From positions 1 through 58,210 of the forward strand of contig JAOTVX010000023.1 in NCBI GenBank assembly GCA_029863175.1: a stretch of DNA of 58,210 nt. The letters are read 5' to 3'. Under the pieces are notes generated by a model. That model had not been told where the DNA came from and did not search any database. It was given only the letters and a program-made list of their open reading frames with translations. Shown here piece after piece: positions 44,898 through 53,613 of the stretch; position 1 is the stretch's first letter, and every line of letters starts with the position of its first letter. Origin of the DNA: Betaproteobacteria bacterium. Lineage in GTDB: Bacteria > Pseudomonadota > Gammaproteobacteria > Burkholderiales > SG8-41. Both the position numbers and the translations under genes were made by a program.

Positions 44898-45497
44898 GTG
44901 ATCGGCAGTCGGTTTACGACATGGGCGCCGATAGTGGTGCTCGGGGTGATGGCCGCGCTCACCTTCTGGCTCGACCGGGTGATCGAATCGGGCGCGCGAG
45001 ACATCGTCGGCCCGAGCCGGAGCGACCCCGATTTCATCGTGCAAAATATCTCGGCAGTGAGCATTGGCGAAACCGGGAAGGCGGCCCACGCGCTGACCGC
45101 GGTAAAGATGGTGCACTACCCCGATGACGACAGCACGCTGCTCACCCAGCCCCGGTTCGTGAGCTACGGCGAGACCAAGGCCCCGGTGACGATCACGGCA
45201 AATCAGGGCGTCGTCTCGTCTAAAGGCGACCATGTTTACTTCCAGGACAACGTGCGCGTCGCGCGTGCCCCGTACGGCGATCAAAGCGAGCTTATCCTGC
45301 GCACCAGCTTCCTGCACGTGATCCCTGATGCCGACCTCGCCAAGACGGACCGGTACGTCACGATCGTCGACGATGCGACCGTGGTGACCGCCGTTGGCTT
45401 AGAATTGAACATCAGTAGCCACGAGCTCAAGCTGCTCTCCAATGTTCGCAGCACCTATGACCCGACCAAGGCACCGCCACGCGGCGACAGGCGCTGA
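44898..45497 (+). CDS. lptC: LPS export protein LptC
   Basis: Bitopic inner-membrane protein that passes LPS from LptBFG to LptA. The 199-residue protein has an N-terminal helix (WAPIVVLGVMAALTFWLDR) and a beta-jellyroll with NQGVVSSKGDHVYFQDNVRV. GTG start at 44898 with a GGGGGAACGG sequence upstream. It overlaps lptA by about 40 nt. Confidence 0.92.
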   Translation: MIGSRFTTWAPIVVLGVMAALTFWLDRVIESGARDIVGPSRSDPDFIVQNISAVSIGETGKAAHALTAVKMVHYPDDDSTLLTQPRFVSYGETKAPVTITANQGVVSSKGDHVYFQDNVRVARAPYGDQSELILRTSFLHVIPDADLAKTDRYVTIVDDATVVTAVGLELNISSHELKLLSNVRSTYDPTKAPPRGDRR

Positions 45498-46119
45498 GCC
45501 TGGCGCGCCGTGGCGCAGGGCGCTCCGGGCGCTCGCGCTCGGGTGGCTAGTGCTGCACGCAAGCGCTGTCGCAATGGCCGAAAAGGCCGACCGCAACAAG
45601 CCGGTCAATCTGGAGGCGGACAAGGTCACCATCAATGAGGCCAAGCAGATCGCCGTGTTCGAAGGCAACGTCATCTTGCGTCAAGGCACCCTCGAGCTCC
45701 GCGGCGATCGCATGGAAGTACGTCAGGACAAAGGCGGCTTCAAGTTCGGCACCGCATGGGGAAATCGCGCGTATTTCCGGCAGAAGCGTGATGGCTTCGA
45801 CGAGTACATCGAGGGCTGGGCCGAGCGCCTGGAGTATGACGGCCGCGCCGAGACCATGAAAATGTTCAATCGGGCAAACATCAAGCGCGGTCAGGACGAA
45901 ATCAGCGGCAATTTCATCTCTTACGACGCGAAATCGGAGTTCTATCAGGTCATCGGCGGGGGCGCTAAGGCGGCGGACCCGAAACACTCGGATGGCCGGG
46001 TACGCGCGGTGATCCAGCCCAAGCCCAAGAAAAAGCCTGCTGCCAATCCGCCCCTCGGCCTTAAACCGTCAAAGGGGCTCACGCCTCCACGTGAAGAATC
46101 TGAGACTCGCAAAAATTAG
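45457..46119 (+). CDS. lptA: Periplasmic LPS transport protein LptA
   Basis: Forms the periplasmic bridge for LPS. The 220-residue protein has a basic N-terminus, a signal peptide ([19 protein letters not shown]), and the OstA-like repeat region with [28 protein letters not shown] and the [13 protein letters not shown] strand. A Pro/Lys-rich tail follows. Start at 45457 or 45442 cannot be decided; both overlap lptC. Confidence 0.92.
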   Translation: MTRPRHRHAATGAEPGAPWRRALRALALGWLVLHASAVAMAEKADRNKPVNLEADKVTINEAKQIAVFEGNVILRQGTLELRGDRMEVRQDKGGFKFGTAWGNRAYFRQKRDGFDEYIEGWAERLEYDGRAETMKMFNRANIKRGQDEISGNFISYDAKSEFYQVIGGGAKAADPKHSDGRVRAVIQPKPKKKPAANPPLGLKPSKGLTPPREESETRKN

Positions 46120-46135
46120 CAGCGTGGCAGAGGCG

Positions 46136-46915
46136 ATGCAGGCACCGCTCCCCTTGCCGCCCGGAGGCGCACCCGCAGCCGCGCCCGGGCCGCAGAGCGA
46201 GCTGCGGGCCGACCGGCTGCGCAAGCGCTACCGTTCACGGGTCGTGGTCAAGGACGTGTCGCTCGAGGTGCGCAGCAGCGAAGTGATCGGGTTGCTCGGG
46301 CCCAATGGTGCGGGCAAGACGACGTGTTTTTACATGATGGTCGGCCTGATTCCGATGGACGGGGGCGAGCTACACCTCGACGGGGTCCGATTGACGCATA
46401 TGCCGATGCACCGCCGCGCCCGACTCGGGGTGAGCTACCTGCCCCAGGAAGCCTCCATCTTTCGGCGGCTGTCGGTGGCCGAGAACGTGCAAGCGGTGCT
46501 GGAGCTCTACAACCAGGATCCCGACGTGATCGGCAACAAGCTCGACGCCTTGTTACACGACCTGACCATCGGGCATCTGCGCAACAACTCCGCGGTAAGC
46601 CTGTCGGGGGGCGAGCGGCGGCGCACCGAAATCGCACGGGCACTGGCTACCGAGCCGCGTTTCATCCTGCTTGACGAGCCATTTGCAGGGGTCGACCCGA
46701 TTGCGGTCCTGGAAATCCAGAAAATCATAGGCTTCCTCAAGAAGCGCGGCATCGGGATCCTGATTACTGACCATAATGTGCGAGAAACCCTGGGCATTTG
46801 CGACCGGGCCTATATCATTAACGACGGGACGGTTCTCGCCTACGGTAAGCCGGATGAAATCGTTTACAATGAAGAAGTAAGGCAAGTTTATCTGGGAGAG
46901 CACTTTAGGCTCTAA
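46136..46915 (+). CDS. lptB: LPS export ABC transporter ATPase LptB
   Basis: Powers LPS extraction from the inner membrane with LptFG. Walker [10 protein letters not shown], the LptB-specific segment [17 protein letters not shown], signature [15 protein letters not shown], Walker [15 protein letters not shown]-loop [10 protein letters not shown]. The ATG at 46136 gives a 259-residue protein with a short Pro/Ala-rich extension; a GTG at 46091 overlapping lptA is the alternative. Confidence 0.96.
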   Translation: MQAPLPLPPGGAPAAAPGPQSELRADRLRKRYRSRVVVKDVSLEVRSSEVIGLLGPNGAGKTTCFYMMVGLIPMDGGELHLDGVRLTHMPMHRRARLGVSYLPQEASIFRRLSVAENVQAVLELYNQDPDVIGNKLDALLHDLTIGHLRNNSAVSLSGGERRRTEIARALATEPRFILLDEPFAGVDPIAVLEIQKIIGFLKKRGIGILITDHNVRETLGICDRAYIINDGTVLAYGKPDEIVYNEEVRQVYLGEHFRL

Positions 46916-46987
46916 GTTGCTCGCGCAGCTCTTTTCGGCGCGGAACGAATCTCGCGGGGAAACCCGTCGGTCACCCCGTACCCAGGC

Positions 46988-48418
46988 ATGAAGCATTCTC
47001 TACAGCTCCGACTCTCCCAGCACCTCACCCTGACGCCACAGCTGCAGCAGTCGATACGGCTGCTGCAGCTCTCGACGATCGAGTTAAACCAGGAGCTCGA
47101 GCGCATCCTCCAGGAAAACCCGCTGCTCGAGCGGGAAGACGGGGTGAGCGACCAATCCGCGCCGCCGCCCGCCGACACGGCGACCGTCACCCGCGACGAA
47201 GCGCCCGCCACTGAAGGGGCCGGGAGTGACGCCGAATCGCGCGAACCCGAGAACGCGGAGCTGGGTGCGCTCGACGATCTCCCCGGACCTGGTTCCCGGG
47301 AGGATGCGGAAGACAGCGACTATCACCAACAGCGAGCCGACGCCCCGACACTGCGTGCGCACCTGCTCGCGCAGCTGTCACTGACCAAGTTGTCCGAGCG
47401 TGACGGCAAGCTCGTCACGCTGCTGATCGACTCTCTCGACGATGGCGGTTACCTAACACAGAGCCTCGACGAACTGCTGCAGATGCTTCCGCCAGAGACC
47501 GAGGCCGAGGAACTCCAGATCGCGCTCAAGCATCTGCAAAATCTCGAGCCTGTCGGGGTCGGCGCGCGCAACCTGAGCGAGTGTCTCACCCTGCAGATCG
47601 CCGCGCTGCCAACCGATGCCCCCTACCGGGCGGAGGCGATGGAGATCGCCAAGCACCATCTCGAGGCGCTGGCGGCACGGGATTTCGGCAAGCTCAAGAA
47701 ACTGCTTCGTTGCGACGACGTTATGCTGAGGGGCGTGCAAAAGCTCATCACCAGTCTCAATCCGCGGCCCGGTCGTGATTTCTTCTCGGACGAGACACGC
47801 TACGTTGTGCCGGACGTGATCGTGAAAAAGATGAAGGGGGTCTGGATTGCGTCGCTCAACCCGGATGCGATGCCGCGGCTGCGCATCAACCGCCTCTATG
47901 CCGATATCCTGCAGCGCAACCGCAATGCCGGATCGCAACAGCTGGCAACCCATCTGCAGGAGGCAAAATGGCTGATCAAGAACGTCCAGCAGCGGTTCGA
48001 GACCATTCTGCGTGTGTCTCAGGCGATCATTGACCGTCAGCGCAATTTCTTCGAACATGGGGAAGTCGCCATGCGGCCGCTGGTCCTGCGGGAAATCGCC
48101 GAGGGGCTCGACCTGCACGAATCGACGGTGTCACGGGTCACGACCCAGAAGTTCATGCATACGCCGCGCGGCATTTTCGAGCTCAAGTTCTTCTTCGGCA
48201 GCCATGTCACGACCGAGACGGGCGGTTCGGCATCGAGCACTGCGATCCGGGCTCTGATCAAGCAGCTGGTGGCGGCCGAAAATGGCCGCAAGCCCCTGAG
48301 CGATGGCCAGATTTCGGAGATCCTGGCCCAGCAGGGTCTCGTCGTGGCACGCCGCACAGTGGCAAAATACCGGGAAACCCTGCAGATCCTGCCGGTGAAT
48401 CTGCGTAAGATGATCTAG
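46988..48418 (+). CDS. rpoN: RNA polymerase sigma54 factor RpoN
   Basis: Sigma factor for -24/-12 promoters. The 476-residue protein has the Gln-rich region I (LRLSQHLTLTPQLQQSIRLL), an acidic region II, the core-binding region III, the HTH around LHESTVSRVTTQKFMHTPRG, and the RpoN box ARRTVAKYRE near the C-terminus. It would serve the prepilin promoter at 40122. Standard place between lptB and hpf. Confidence 0.97.
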   Translation: MKHSLQLRLSQHLTLTPQLQQSIRLLQLSTIELNQELERILQENPLLEREDGVSDQSAPPPADTATVTRDEAPATEGAGSDAESREPENAELGALDDLPGPGSREDAEDSDYHQQRADAPTLRAHLLAQLSLTKLSERDGKLVTLLIDSLDDGGYLTQSLDELLQMLPPETEAEELQIALKHLQNLEPVGVGARNLSECLTLQIAALPTDAPYRAEAMEIAKHHLEALAARDFGKLKKLLRCDDVMLRGVQKLITSLNPRPGRDFFSDETRYVVPDVIVKKMKGVWIASLNPDAMPRLRINRLYADILQRNRNAGSQQLATHLQEAKWLIKNVQQRFETILRVSQAIIDRQRNFFEHGEVAMRPLVLREIAEGLDLHESTVSRVTTQKFMHTPRGIFELKFFFGSHVTTETGGSASSTAIRALIKQLVAAENGRKPLSDGQISEILAQQGLVVARRTVAKYRETLQILPVNLRKMI

Positions 48419-48427
48419 GAGCGTTTG

Positions 48428-48754
48428 ATGAACCTGCATCTAACGGGACACCACATCGAAGTTACTCCGGCCATACGCGATTACGTCTCGAGCAAGCTCG
48501 AACGCATCACGCACCACTTCGATCACGTAATCGACGTCAACATCATCCTTTCGGTGGAAAAGCTCCGGCGCAAAATTGAAGCCAACGTACACGTGCGCGG
48601 CCGGGACATTTTCTGCGAGAGCGTAGATCACGACATGTATGCGGCGATCGACAGCCTGGTGGACAAGCTCGACCGAACGATCATCAAGCACAAGGAAAAA
48701 TCGCTCGAGCGCCGCCACAGCGGTGCGACGTTCAAGCGGGGTACCGAGAAATAG
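48428..48754 (+). CDS. hpf: Short ribosome hibernation-promoting factor HPF
   Basis: Binds the 30S decoding region and promotes inactive 100S dimers. The 108-residue protein (MNLHLTGHHIEVTPAIRDYV, then the DMYAAIDSLVDKLDRTIIKHKEK helix) is the short form. ATG at 48428 is the likely start, directly preceded by an in-frame TTG. Follows rpoN by 9 nt. Confidence 0.95.
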   Translation: MNLHLTGHHIEVTPAIRDYVSSKLERITHHFDHVIDVNIILSVEKLRRKIEANVHVRGRDIFCESVDHDMYAAIDSLVDKLDRTIIKHKEKSLERRHSGATFKRGTEK

Positions 48755-48812
48755 CTTTGCGCCGCCCCGTCAGCATCGGGGAGCCACCCGATACTAAGCC
48801 AAGGTCCGATCC

Positions 48813-49298
48813 ATGAACTTGATTTCCAAACTGTTGCCGCCCGCGAATGTCATCCTGGACCTCGACGTGAGCAGCAAGAAGCGGGTCTTCGAGCAGGCCG
48901 GCCTGCTGTTCGAGAACAATCACCAGATCGCCCGCAGCCAGGTGTTCGACAGCCTCTTCGCGCGCGAGAAACTCGGCTCGACAGGTCTCGGCCAGGGCAT
49001 CGCGATTCCGCACGGTCGGATCAAGGGCTTAAAGGAGGCTGTCGGCGCACTGGTGCGGATGAAGCAACCGATCCCCTTCGACGCGCCGGACGGGCAGTCG
49101 GTGAGCCTGATCTTCGTGCTGCTGGTCCCTGACCGGGCGACAGACGCGCACCTGCAGATCCTTTCGGAGCTCGCGCAGATGTTCGGCGACAAGCCCTTCC
49201 GCGAACGCCTGCTCTCCAGTGTGAGCGTCGCCGAGCTACATCAACTTATTGCCGAATGGCAGCCGCATGCCGCAGGTCAGCGTAGCTCGGTTGTTTGA
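48813..49298 (+). CDS. ptsN: Nitrogen-PTS EIIA protein PtsN
   Basis: Phosphoacceptor protein of the nitrogen phosphotransferase system, which regulates K+ transport and other processes. The 161-residue protein has the active His in GIAIPHGRIKG and the FVLLVPDRATDAHLQILSEL segment. It overlaps hprK by 32 nt. Confidence 0.95.
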   Translation: MNLISKLLPPANVILDLDVSSKKRVFEQAGLLFENNHQIARSQVFDSLFAREKLGSTGLGQGIAIPHGRIKGLKEAVGALVRMKQPIPFDAPDGQSVSLIFVLLVPDRATDAHLQILSELAQMFGDKPFRERLLSSVSVAELHQLIAEWQPHAAGQRSSVV

Positions 49299-50211
49299 GG
49301 ACAACCGTGAGAAGCTGAGGCTGGAGTGGGTCGCCGGGCGCAGTGGCGGCGTTAAGGCGCTCAACAGCGAGCTCACCATGGATTCCTCCAAGGGCCTGAT
49401 TGGCCATCTCAACTTCATCCATCCCAACTTGATCCAGGTGCTCGGCCCGTCCGAGATCGAATACCTCGACGGGCTCGAGGCGGCCAGCTGCCGCTCGGTC
49501 CTCACGCAGCTCTGCACCAAGGAACTGGCGTGCTTTATTATCGCGGGAGCCGATTGCGTTCCGCGGTCGCTGATCGACATTGCCGAGACGGCAGCGACCG
49601 CGTTGCTGCGCTCGCCCGTGCCAAGCGTGGAGCTGATGTGGATGCTGCGCCCCTATCTCGCGCGCGCGCTCGCCGAAAGCACGACGGCGCACGGTGTCTT
49701 CCTCGACGTGCTCGGGATGGGCGTGCTCATCAAGGGCGACTCCGGCGTGGGCAAGAGCGAGCTCGCTCTGGAACTCATCAGCCGCGGCAGCGGCCTCATC
49801 GCCGATGACGTCGTCGAGCTCTACCGTGTCGGGCCGGAGACGATCGAAGGGCGCTGCCCGGAGCTGCTGCGGGACTTTCTGGAAGTGCGTGGCCTCGGGG
49901 TGCTCAATATCCGGAGCATTTTCGGAGAGGCGGCATTGCGGCCCCGAAGAAACCTCAAGCTGATTGTCCGGTTGGAGCGTTTATCGCCAGCTGACCCGCG
50001 TTCCGGCGAGCGGCTCCCGCTGCATGCCAGCACCGAGCCCATCCTCGGCATCGACGTCCACAAAGTAACCCTTCCGGTTGCTGCCGGCCGCAACCTGGCC
50101 GTGCTAACGGAGGCCGCGGTACGCAATTACGTTCTGCAGCTGCGTGGCGTGGACAGCACCGAGGAATTCGTCGCCCGGCAGGCCCAACAAATGCAAGAGC
50201 GTGACCAGTGA
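49267..50211 (+). CDS. hprK: HPr kinase/phosphorylase HprK
   Basis: Bifunctional Ser kinase/phosphorylase of HPr. The 314-residue protein starts MPQVSVARLFEDNREKLRLEWV (ATG 49267), with Walker A GDSGVGKSELALEL and the HprK signature LEVRGLGVLNIRSIFGEAAL. The last two codons and the stop are part of a GTGACCA repeat, the left arm of the downstream array. Confidence 0.96.
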   Translation: MPQVSVARLFEDNREKLRLEWVAGRSGGVKALNSELTMDSSKGLIGHLNFIHPNLIQVLGPSEIEYLDGLEAASCRSVLTQLCTKELACFIIAGADCVPRSLIDIAETAATALLRSPVPSVELMWMLRPYLARALAESTTAHGVFLDVLGMGVLIKGDSGVGKSELALELISRGSGLIADDVVELYRVGPETIEGRCPELLRDFLEVRGLGVLNIRSIFGEAALRPRRNLKLIVRLERLSPADPRSGERLPLHASTEPILGIDVHKVTLPVAAGRNLAVLTEAAVRNYVLQLRGVDSTEEFVARQAQQMQERDQ

Positions 50212-50275
50212 CCAGCTATTTGACGGTCGAGGTTCTTAAAGTTTTCGGGTCACCGGTCACCGCTCACCGGTCACG
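50201..50275. repeat. Inverted heptad array, GTGACCA/CGGTCAC class (hprK-rapZ gap)
   Basis: Left arm: two GTGACCA units (50201-50214) that contain the hprK stop codon. Right arm (50247-50274): GGGTCAC, CGGTCAC, CGCTCAC, CGGTCAC. The arms are reverse complements. The spacer of about 32 nt has no clear feature. Confidence 0.85.
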
Positions 50276-50287
50276 GCTTTCCGTGGC

Positions 50288-51124
50288 ATGCAGCTGATCC
50301 TCATCACCGGCCTCTCGGGGTCGGGTAAAAGCATCGCTCTTCATGTGCTCGAGGACAGCGGCTTCTACCACATCGACAATCTGCCTGCGCGGCTGCTTCC
50401 GGACGTAGTAGATTTCCTGACGGCGGCAGGCCATCCACGCGCGGCGATCAGTCTCGAGCTCCGCGCCGGCGAAGCGGTTGCGGAGCTACCCGAAAGACTG
50501 GCGCAGTTCAAGCGCCGCGGCGTGGACGCGCGCATGCTATACCTCGAGGCCAAAGCCGACACGCTGATCAAACGGTTTTCCGAAACGCGCCGCCGCCACC
50601 CCCTCTCCGACGGCGGGCTCACGCTCCCCGAATGCATCGAGCGCGAACGCGCTCTGCTCTCGCCTCTGGCAGACGCGGCACACCGCGTTGACACCAGCGA
50701 TCTCAGCCCGACTGCGCTGCGCAGCTGGGTCAAGGATTTCATGGCGCTTCCCCCTACCGGGCTCACGCTTCTTTTCGAATCGTTCGGCTTCAAGCACGGC
50801 ATCCCGCTCGACGCCGATCTGGTATTCGATGTGCGCTGCCTGCCGAATCCGAACTACGACCCCCGCCTCCAGCCCCTCACCGGCCGTGATCCTGCGGTCA
50901 TCGAGTTCCTGGGCGCCGATGCGCAGACCGCAAAGATGCTCGCGGACATCCGGCGTTTCGTCGATGACTGGCTGCCGTGCTTCGAGCGTGACAACAGGAG
51001 CTATCTCACGGTCGCGATCGGGTGCACTGGCGGGCGGCACCGTTCGGTCTACTTTGTCGAGACACTGGCGGAGCACTTCAGGGATAAGGCCCGGGTCCTG
51101 GTGCGCCACCGTGAACTCTCGTGA
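50288..51124 (+). CDS. rapZ: RNase adapter protein RapZ
   Basis: P-loop protein that in E. coli binds small RNAs and guides RNase E to GlmZ; it also senses GlcN6P. The 278-residue protein shows Walker [21 protein letters not shown], the [10 protein letters not shown] segment, and the conserved C-terminal RNA-binding region [21 protein letters not shown]. Full length. The usual hprK-rapZ neighbourhood, but the ptsH-ptsI genes often found next are not present here. Confidence 0.97.
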   Translation: MQLILITGLSGSGKSIALHVLEDSGFYHIDNLPARLLPDVVDFLTAAGHPRAAISLELRAGEAVAELPERLAQFKRRGVDARMLYLEAKADTLIKRFSETRRRHPLSDGGLTLPECIERERALLSPLADAAHRVDTSDLSPTALRSWVKDFMALPPTGLTLLFESFGFKHGIPLDADLVFDVRCLPNPNYDPRLQPLTGRDPAVIEFLGADAQTAKMLADIRRFVDDWLPCFERDNRSYLTVAIGCTGGRHRSVYFVETLAEHFRDKARVLVRHRELS

Positions 51125-51246
51125 GGGCGCGAGAGCGTCAGGGCGTGAGAGCGAAGCACACTGTTTTTGATTATCGATCTCACGATGTCTCGATCTTACA
51201 ATCTCCCGGTCTTTCGATCTCCCGACCTCCCGATCTCACGACTCAA
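51121..51246. repeat. Inverted octad array, GTGAGAGC/CGATCTCN class
   Basis: Left arm (51121-51152): GTGAGGGC, GCGAGAGC, GTCAGGGC, GTGAGAGC, starting in the rapZ stop codon. Right arm (51175-51246): nine 8-nt units around CGATCTCN (CGATCTCA, CGATGTCT, CGATCTTA, CAATCTCC, CGGTCTTT, CGATCTCC, CGACCTCC, CGATCTCA, CGACTCAA). GAGA and TCTC cores pair. Period is 8 rather than 7. Confidence 0.9.
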
Positions 51247-51258
51247 TGTTGAGCTAAC

Positions 51259-51864
51259 GTGAAGATCGAACCCAACCAAGAGATCTTCATCTTCCCGCTG
51301 CAGGCCGTGCTGTTCCCCGAGGGCCTGCTGCCGCTCAAGGTCTTCGAGCAGCGCTATATGGAGATGACCAAGGCATGTCTGCGCGACGGGCAGCCTTTTG
51401 GCGTCTGCCTCATCCGGGAGGGGCATGAGGTGGGCAGCGCGGCAGTGCCGGAGCCGGTGGGCTGTCTCGCCAATATCGTGCACTGGGAGATGCCGCAACT
51501 GGGTGTGTTCCAGTTGCTCGCGCGTGGCGGAGAGCGTTTCCTGATTCGCGAGATGCGGGTTCAACCGAACCAGCTCATCGCAGCGTCCACCGAACCGCTG
51601 CCCTCCGATACCGGGCGCGACCAGGTCGATCCGGCTTGTGGTGAACTGCTTCGTGTGATCATCGATAAAGCGGGAGCGGAGCGTTTTCCCGCGCCGCTTC
51701 GGCTAGACGACGCAGCGTGGGTCGGCTTTCGCCTGGCCGAAATGCTGCCGATGGACACCGCAGACCGGCAGCAGTTGCTCGAGCTCACCGACGCGCAGGA
51801 GCGGCTGGCGCGGCTCAAGCGAATAATGGTGCAGCAAGGGCTCGCATCGTCCGATCAGGCGTGA
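51259..51864 (+). CDS. LON substrate-binding-domain protein
   Basis: A 201-residue stand-alone homologue of the Lon protease N-terminal domain, without ATPase or protease domains. Seen: IFPLQAVLFPEGLLPLKVFEQRYMEM and the FGVCLIREGHEVG strand. GTG start. A 20-codon GTG-initiated frame (VTDKARAEKIRAAG...) overlaps its stop at 51861-51923 and could be a leftover of another gene. The biological role of these single-domain proteins is not well defined. Confidence 0.88.
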   Translation: MKIEPNQEIFIFPLQAVLFPEGLLPLKVFEQRYMEMTKACLRDGQPFGVCLIREGHEVGSAAVPEPVGCLANIVHWEMPQLGVFQLLARGGERFLIREMRVQPNQLIAASTEPLPSDTGRDQVDPACGELLRVIIDKAGAERFPAPLRLDDAAWVGFRLAEMLPMDTADRQQLLELTDAQERLARLKRIMVQQGLASSDQA

Positions 51865-51999
51865 CCGATAAGGCGCGCGCCGAGAAGATCCGTGCGGCCG
51901 GTGAGCCCGTCGAGTTGTGGTAACGTAACCTCGCGAACTACCGTAAAACAGCATCAGACAGCGCGATTCCGCATTTCCAACCGCGATAGGAGAAAATAC

Positions 52000-52287
52000 A
52001 TGGCCAATGAGGGCTATCACGAACCCATTGACGAGCTCAAGGACGAAACGCGGGACATGCACCGCGCAATTACCTCTCTGATGGAGGAGCTGGAGGCCGT
52101 CGACTGGTACAACCAGCGGGTCGATGCCTGCAAGGACAAGGCGCTAAGGGCCATCCTCGCTCACAACCGGGATGAAGAAAAAGAGCACGCCGCGATGGTG
52201 CTGGAGTGGATCCGGAGAAAAGACCCCACGTTCGACAAAGAATTGAAGGATTACCTGTACACCGATAAGCCCATCGCACACGAGTAA
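52000..52287 (+). CDS. Encapsulated-ferritin (EncFtn) family ferroxidase, short form without cargo tag
   Basis: A 95-residue two-helix ferritin-like protein. It matches EncFtn proteins: MEELEAVDWYNQRVD, LAHNRDEEKEHAAMVLEWIR. Iron ligands by comparison with the Rhodospirillum rubrum protein are Glu30, Glu60 and His63; Trp36 is conserved. Known EncFtn proteins carry a C-terminal encapsulin-targeting peptide of LGSL type and precede the shell gene. Here the protein ends at TDKPIAHE with no such tag, and no shell gene follows. TAGGAG at 51988-51993 is a good ribosome-binding site. Confidence 0.88.
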   Translation: MANEGYHEPIDELKDETRDMHRAITSLMEELEAVDWYNQRVDACKDKALRAILAHNRDEEKEHAAMVLEWIRRKDPTFDKELKDYLYTDKPIAHE

Positions 52288-52359
52288 GATCGTCGCCCCC
52301 CGCGGCGGGACGATGTCGCTCGCCGGGCTATCCCCGGCATTGCCAGGGGGAGACCCAGA

Positions 52360-52443
52360 ACATCCTCGCTAGACAGAATCAAGTTGCAGCAGAGGCTGGA
52401 CGAGATCGGGAAATTGCCGGCGCAACCGCAGGAACACGGATGA
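52360..52443 (+). pseudogene. arsC C-terminal remnant (arsenate reductase, thioredoxin-coupled type)
   Basis: An in-frame stretch without a start codon reads SSLDRIKLQQRLDEIGKLPA and ends in a TGA that overlaps the acr3 ATG (ATGA). This sequence matches the C-terminal tail of low-molecular-weight-phosphatase-type ArsC proteins, which are often encoded just before acr3. The catalytic N-terminus is absent. It looks like the 3' stump of a deleted arsC gene joined to the region after the ferritin gene. Confidence 0.7.
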
Positions 52444-53555
52444 ACACCGCGTCCGAGACCACGGCTGGCACGCGCCCGCCCCCCGGAGGGATTGGTTTTT
52501 TCGAGCGCTACCTCAGCGTCTGGGTCGCGCTGTGCATCGTATTGGGAATCGCCCTCGGGCATTACTTCCCGGAACCTTTCAAGACGCTGGGGCGCATGGA
52601 GATCGCCCGCGTAAACGTTCCGGTCGGCCTTCTCATCTGGGTCATGATCATTCCGATGCTGCTCAGGATCGACTTTCGCGCGATCCATCAAGTGAGCGAG
52701 CACTGGCGCGGGATCGGCGTGACGCTGCTGGTGAACTGGGCGCTGAAGCCTTTCTCGATGGCACTCCTTGCCTGGATTTTCATCCGCCACGTTTTCGCGC
52801 CCTGGCTGCCGCCCGAGCAGATCGACAGCTACGTCGCTGGCCTGATCCTGCTGGCTGCCGCCCCGTGCACTGCAATGGTGTTCGTCTGGAGCCAGCTGGC
52901 CCGCGGCGATCCCTATTTCACCCTGAGCCAGGTGGCACTCAACGACACGATCATGATCATCGCGTTCGCGCCCATCGTCGCGCTGCTGCTAGGGCTGTCC
53001 TCGATCACAGTGCCGTGGGACACGTTGCTGACCTCGGTCGGCCTGTACATCGTGGTGCCGGTGATTATCGCGCAAGTCTGGCGCGGCGCGCGCCTGCGAA
53101 GGGGCACGGCAGCCTTGCAGCAAACGCTGGAAAAACTGCAGCCCTGGGGCGTTGCCGCGCTTTTGCTGACGCTGATCCTGCTGTTCGGGTTTCAGGGAGA
53201 GCAGGTCCTCGGGCAACCGCTCATCATCGTCATGCTCGCGGTGCCCATCACCATCCAGGTCTACTTCAATTCCGGGCTCGCCTACCTGCTCAACCGGCGC
53301 CTGGGGGTCGCGCATTGCGTCGCGGGACCTTCGGCGCTGATCGGCGCGAGCAATTTCTTCGAGCTCGCCGTCGCAGCCGCGATCAGCCTGTTCGGCTTCG
53401 ACTCCGGGGCGGCCCTCGCCACGGTGGTGGGCGTGTTGATCGAGGTGCCGGTCATGCTGACCGTAGTGCGAATCGTCAACGCGAGCGAGCCGTGGTACGA
53501 GCGCCGCGCGGCCGTGGTCCGCGCTAATGCAGCTCCAGCCGCTCCCCCCAGATAA
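52440..53555 (+). CDS. acr3: Arsenite efflux transporter Acr3
   Basis: Ten-helix arsenite/proton antiporter. The 371-residue protein starts MNTASETTAG, has the family segment FFERYLSVWVALCIVLGIALG, the conserved Cys in LLAAAPCTAMVFVWSQLARG and the GASNFFELAVAAAI segment. Its ATG overlaps the arsC remnant by 4 nt, the mark of a former operon. No arsR regulator is visible. Confidence 0.96.
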   Translation: MNTASETTAGTRPPPGGIGFFERYLSVWVALCIVLGIALGHYFPEPFKTLGRMEIARVNVPVGLLIWVMIIPMLLRIDFRAIHQVSEHWRGIGVTLLVNWALKPFSMALLAWIFIRHVFAPWLPPEQIDSYVAGLILLAAAPCTAMVFVWSQLARGDPYFTLSQVALNDTIMIIAFAPIVALLLGLSSITVPWDTLLTSVGLYIVVPVIIAQVWRGARLRRGTAALQQTLEKLQPWGVAALLLTLILLFGFQGEQVLGQPLIIVMLAVPITIQVYFNSGLAYLLNRRLGVAHCVAGPSALIGASNFFELAVAAAISLFGFDSGAALATVVGVLIEVPVMLTVVRIVNASEPWYERRAAVVRANAAPAAPPR

Positions 53556-53613
53556 GCTCGCGCACGCCCCGTCGCCCGTGTCGGCGCGGGTGAGGGAACT
53601 TCTCCAGCGCTAG

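Noticed and set aside
51861..51923. Twenty-codon frame overlapping the LON-protein stop as a gene
   Set aside because: Too short and without recognised similarity; it may be the end of a lost gene but I cannot support that.
52288..52316. Small GC hairpin after the ferritin gene as a terminator
   Set aside because: The stem ATCGTC/GACGAT has an imperfect centre and no T-run follows.
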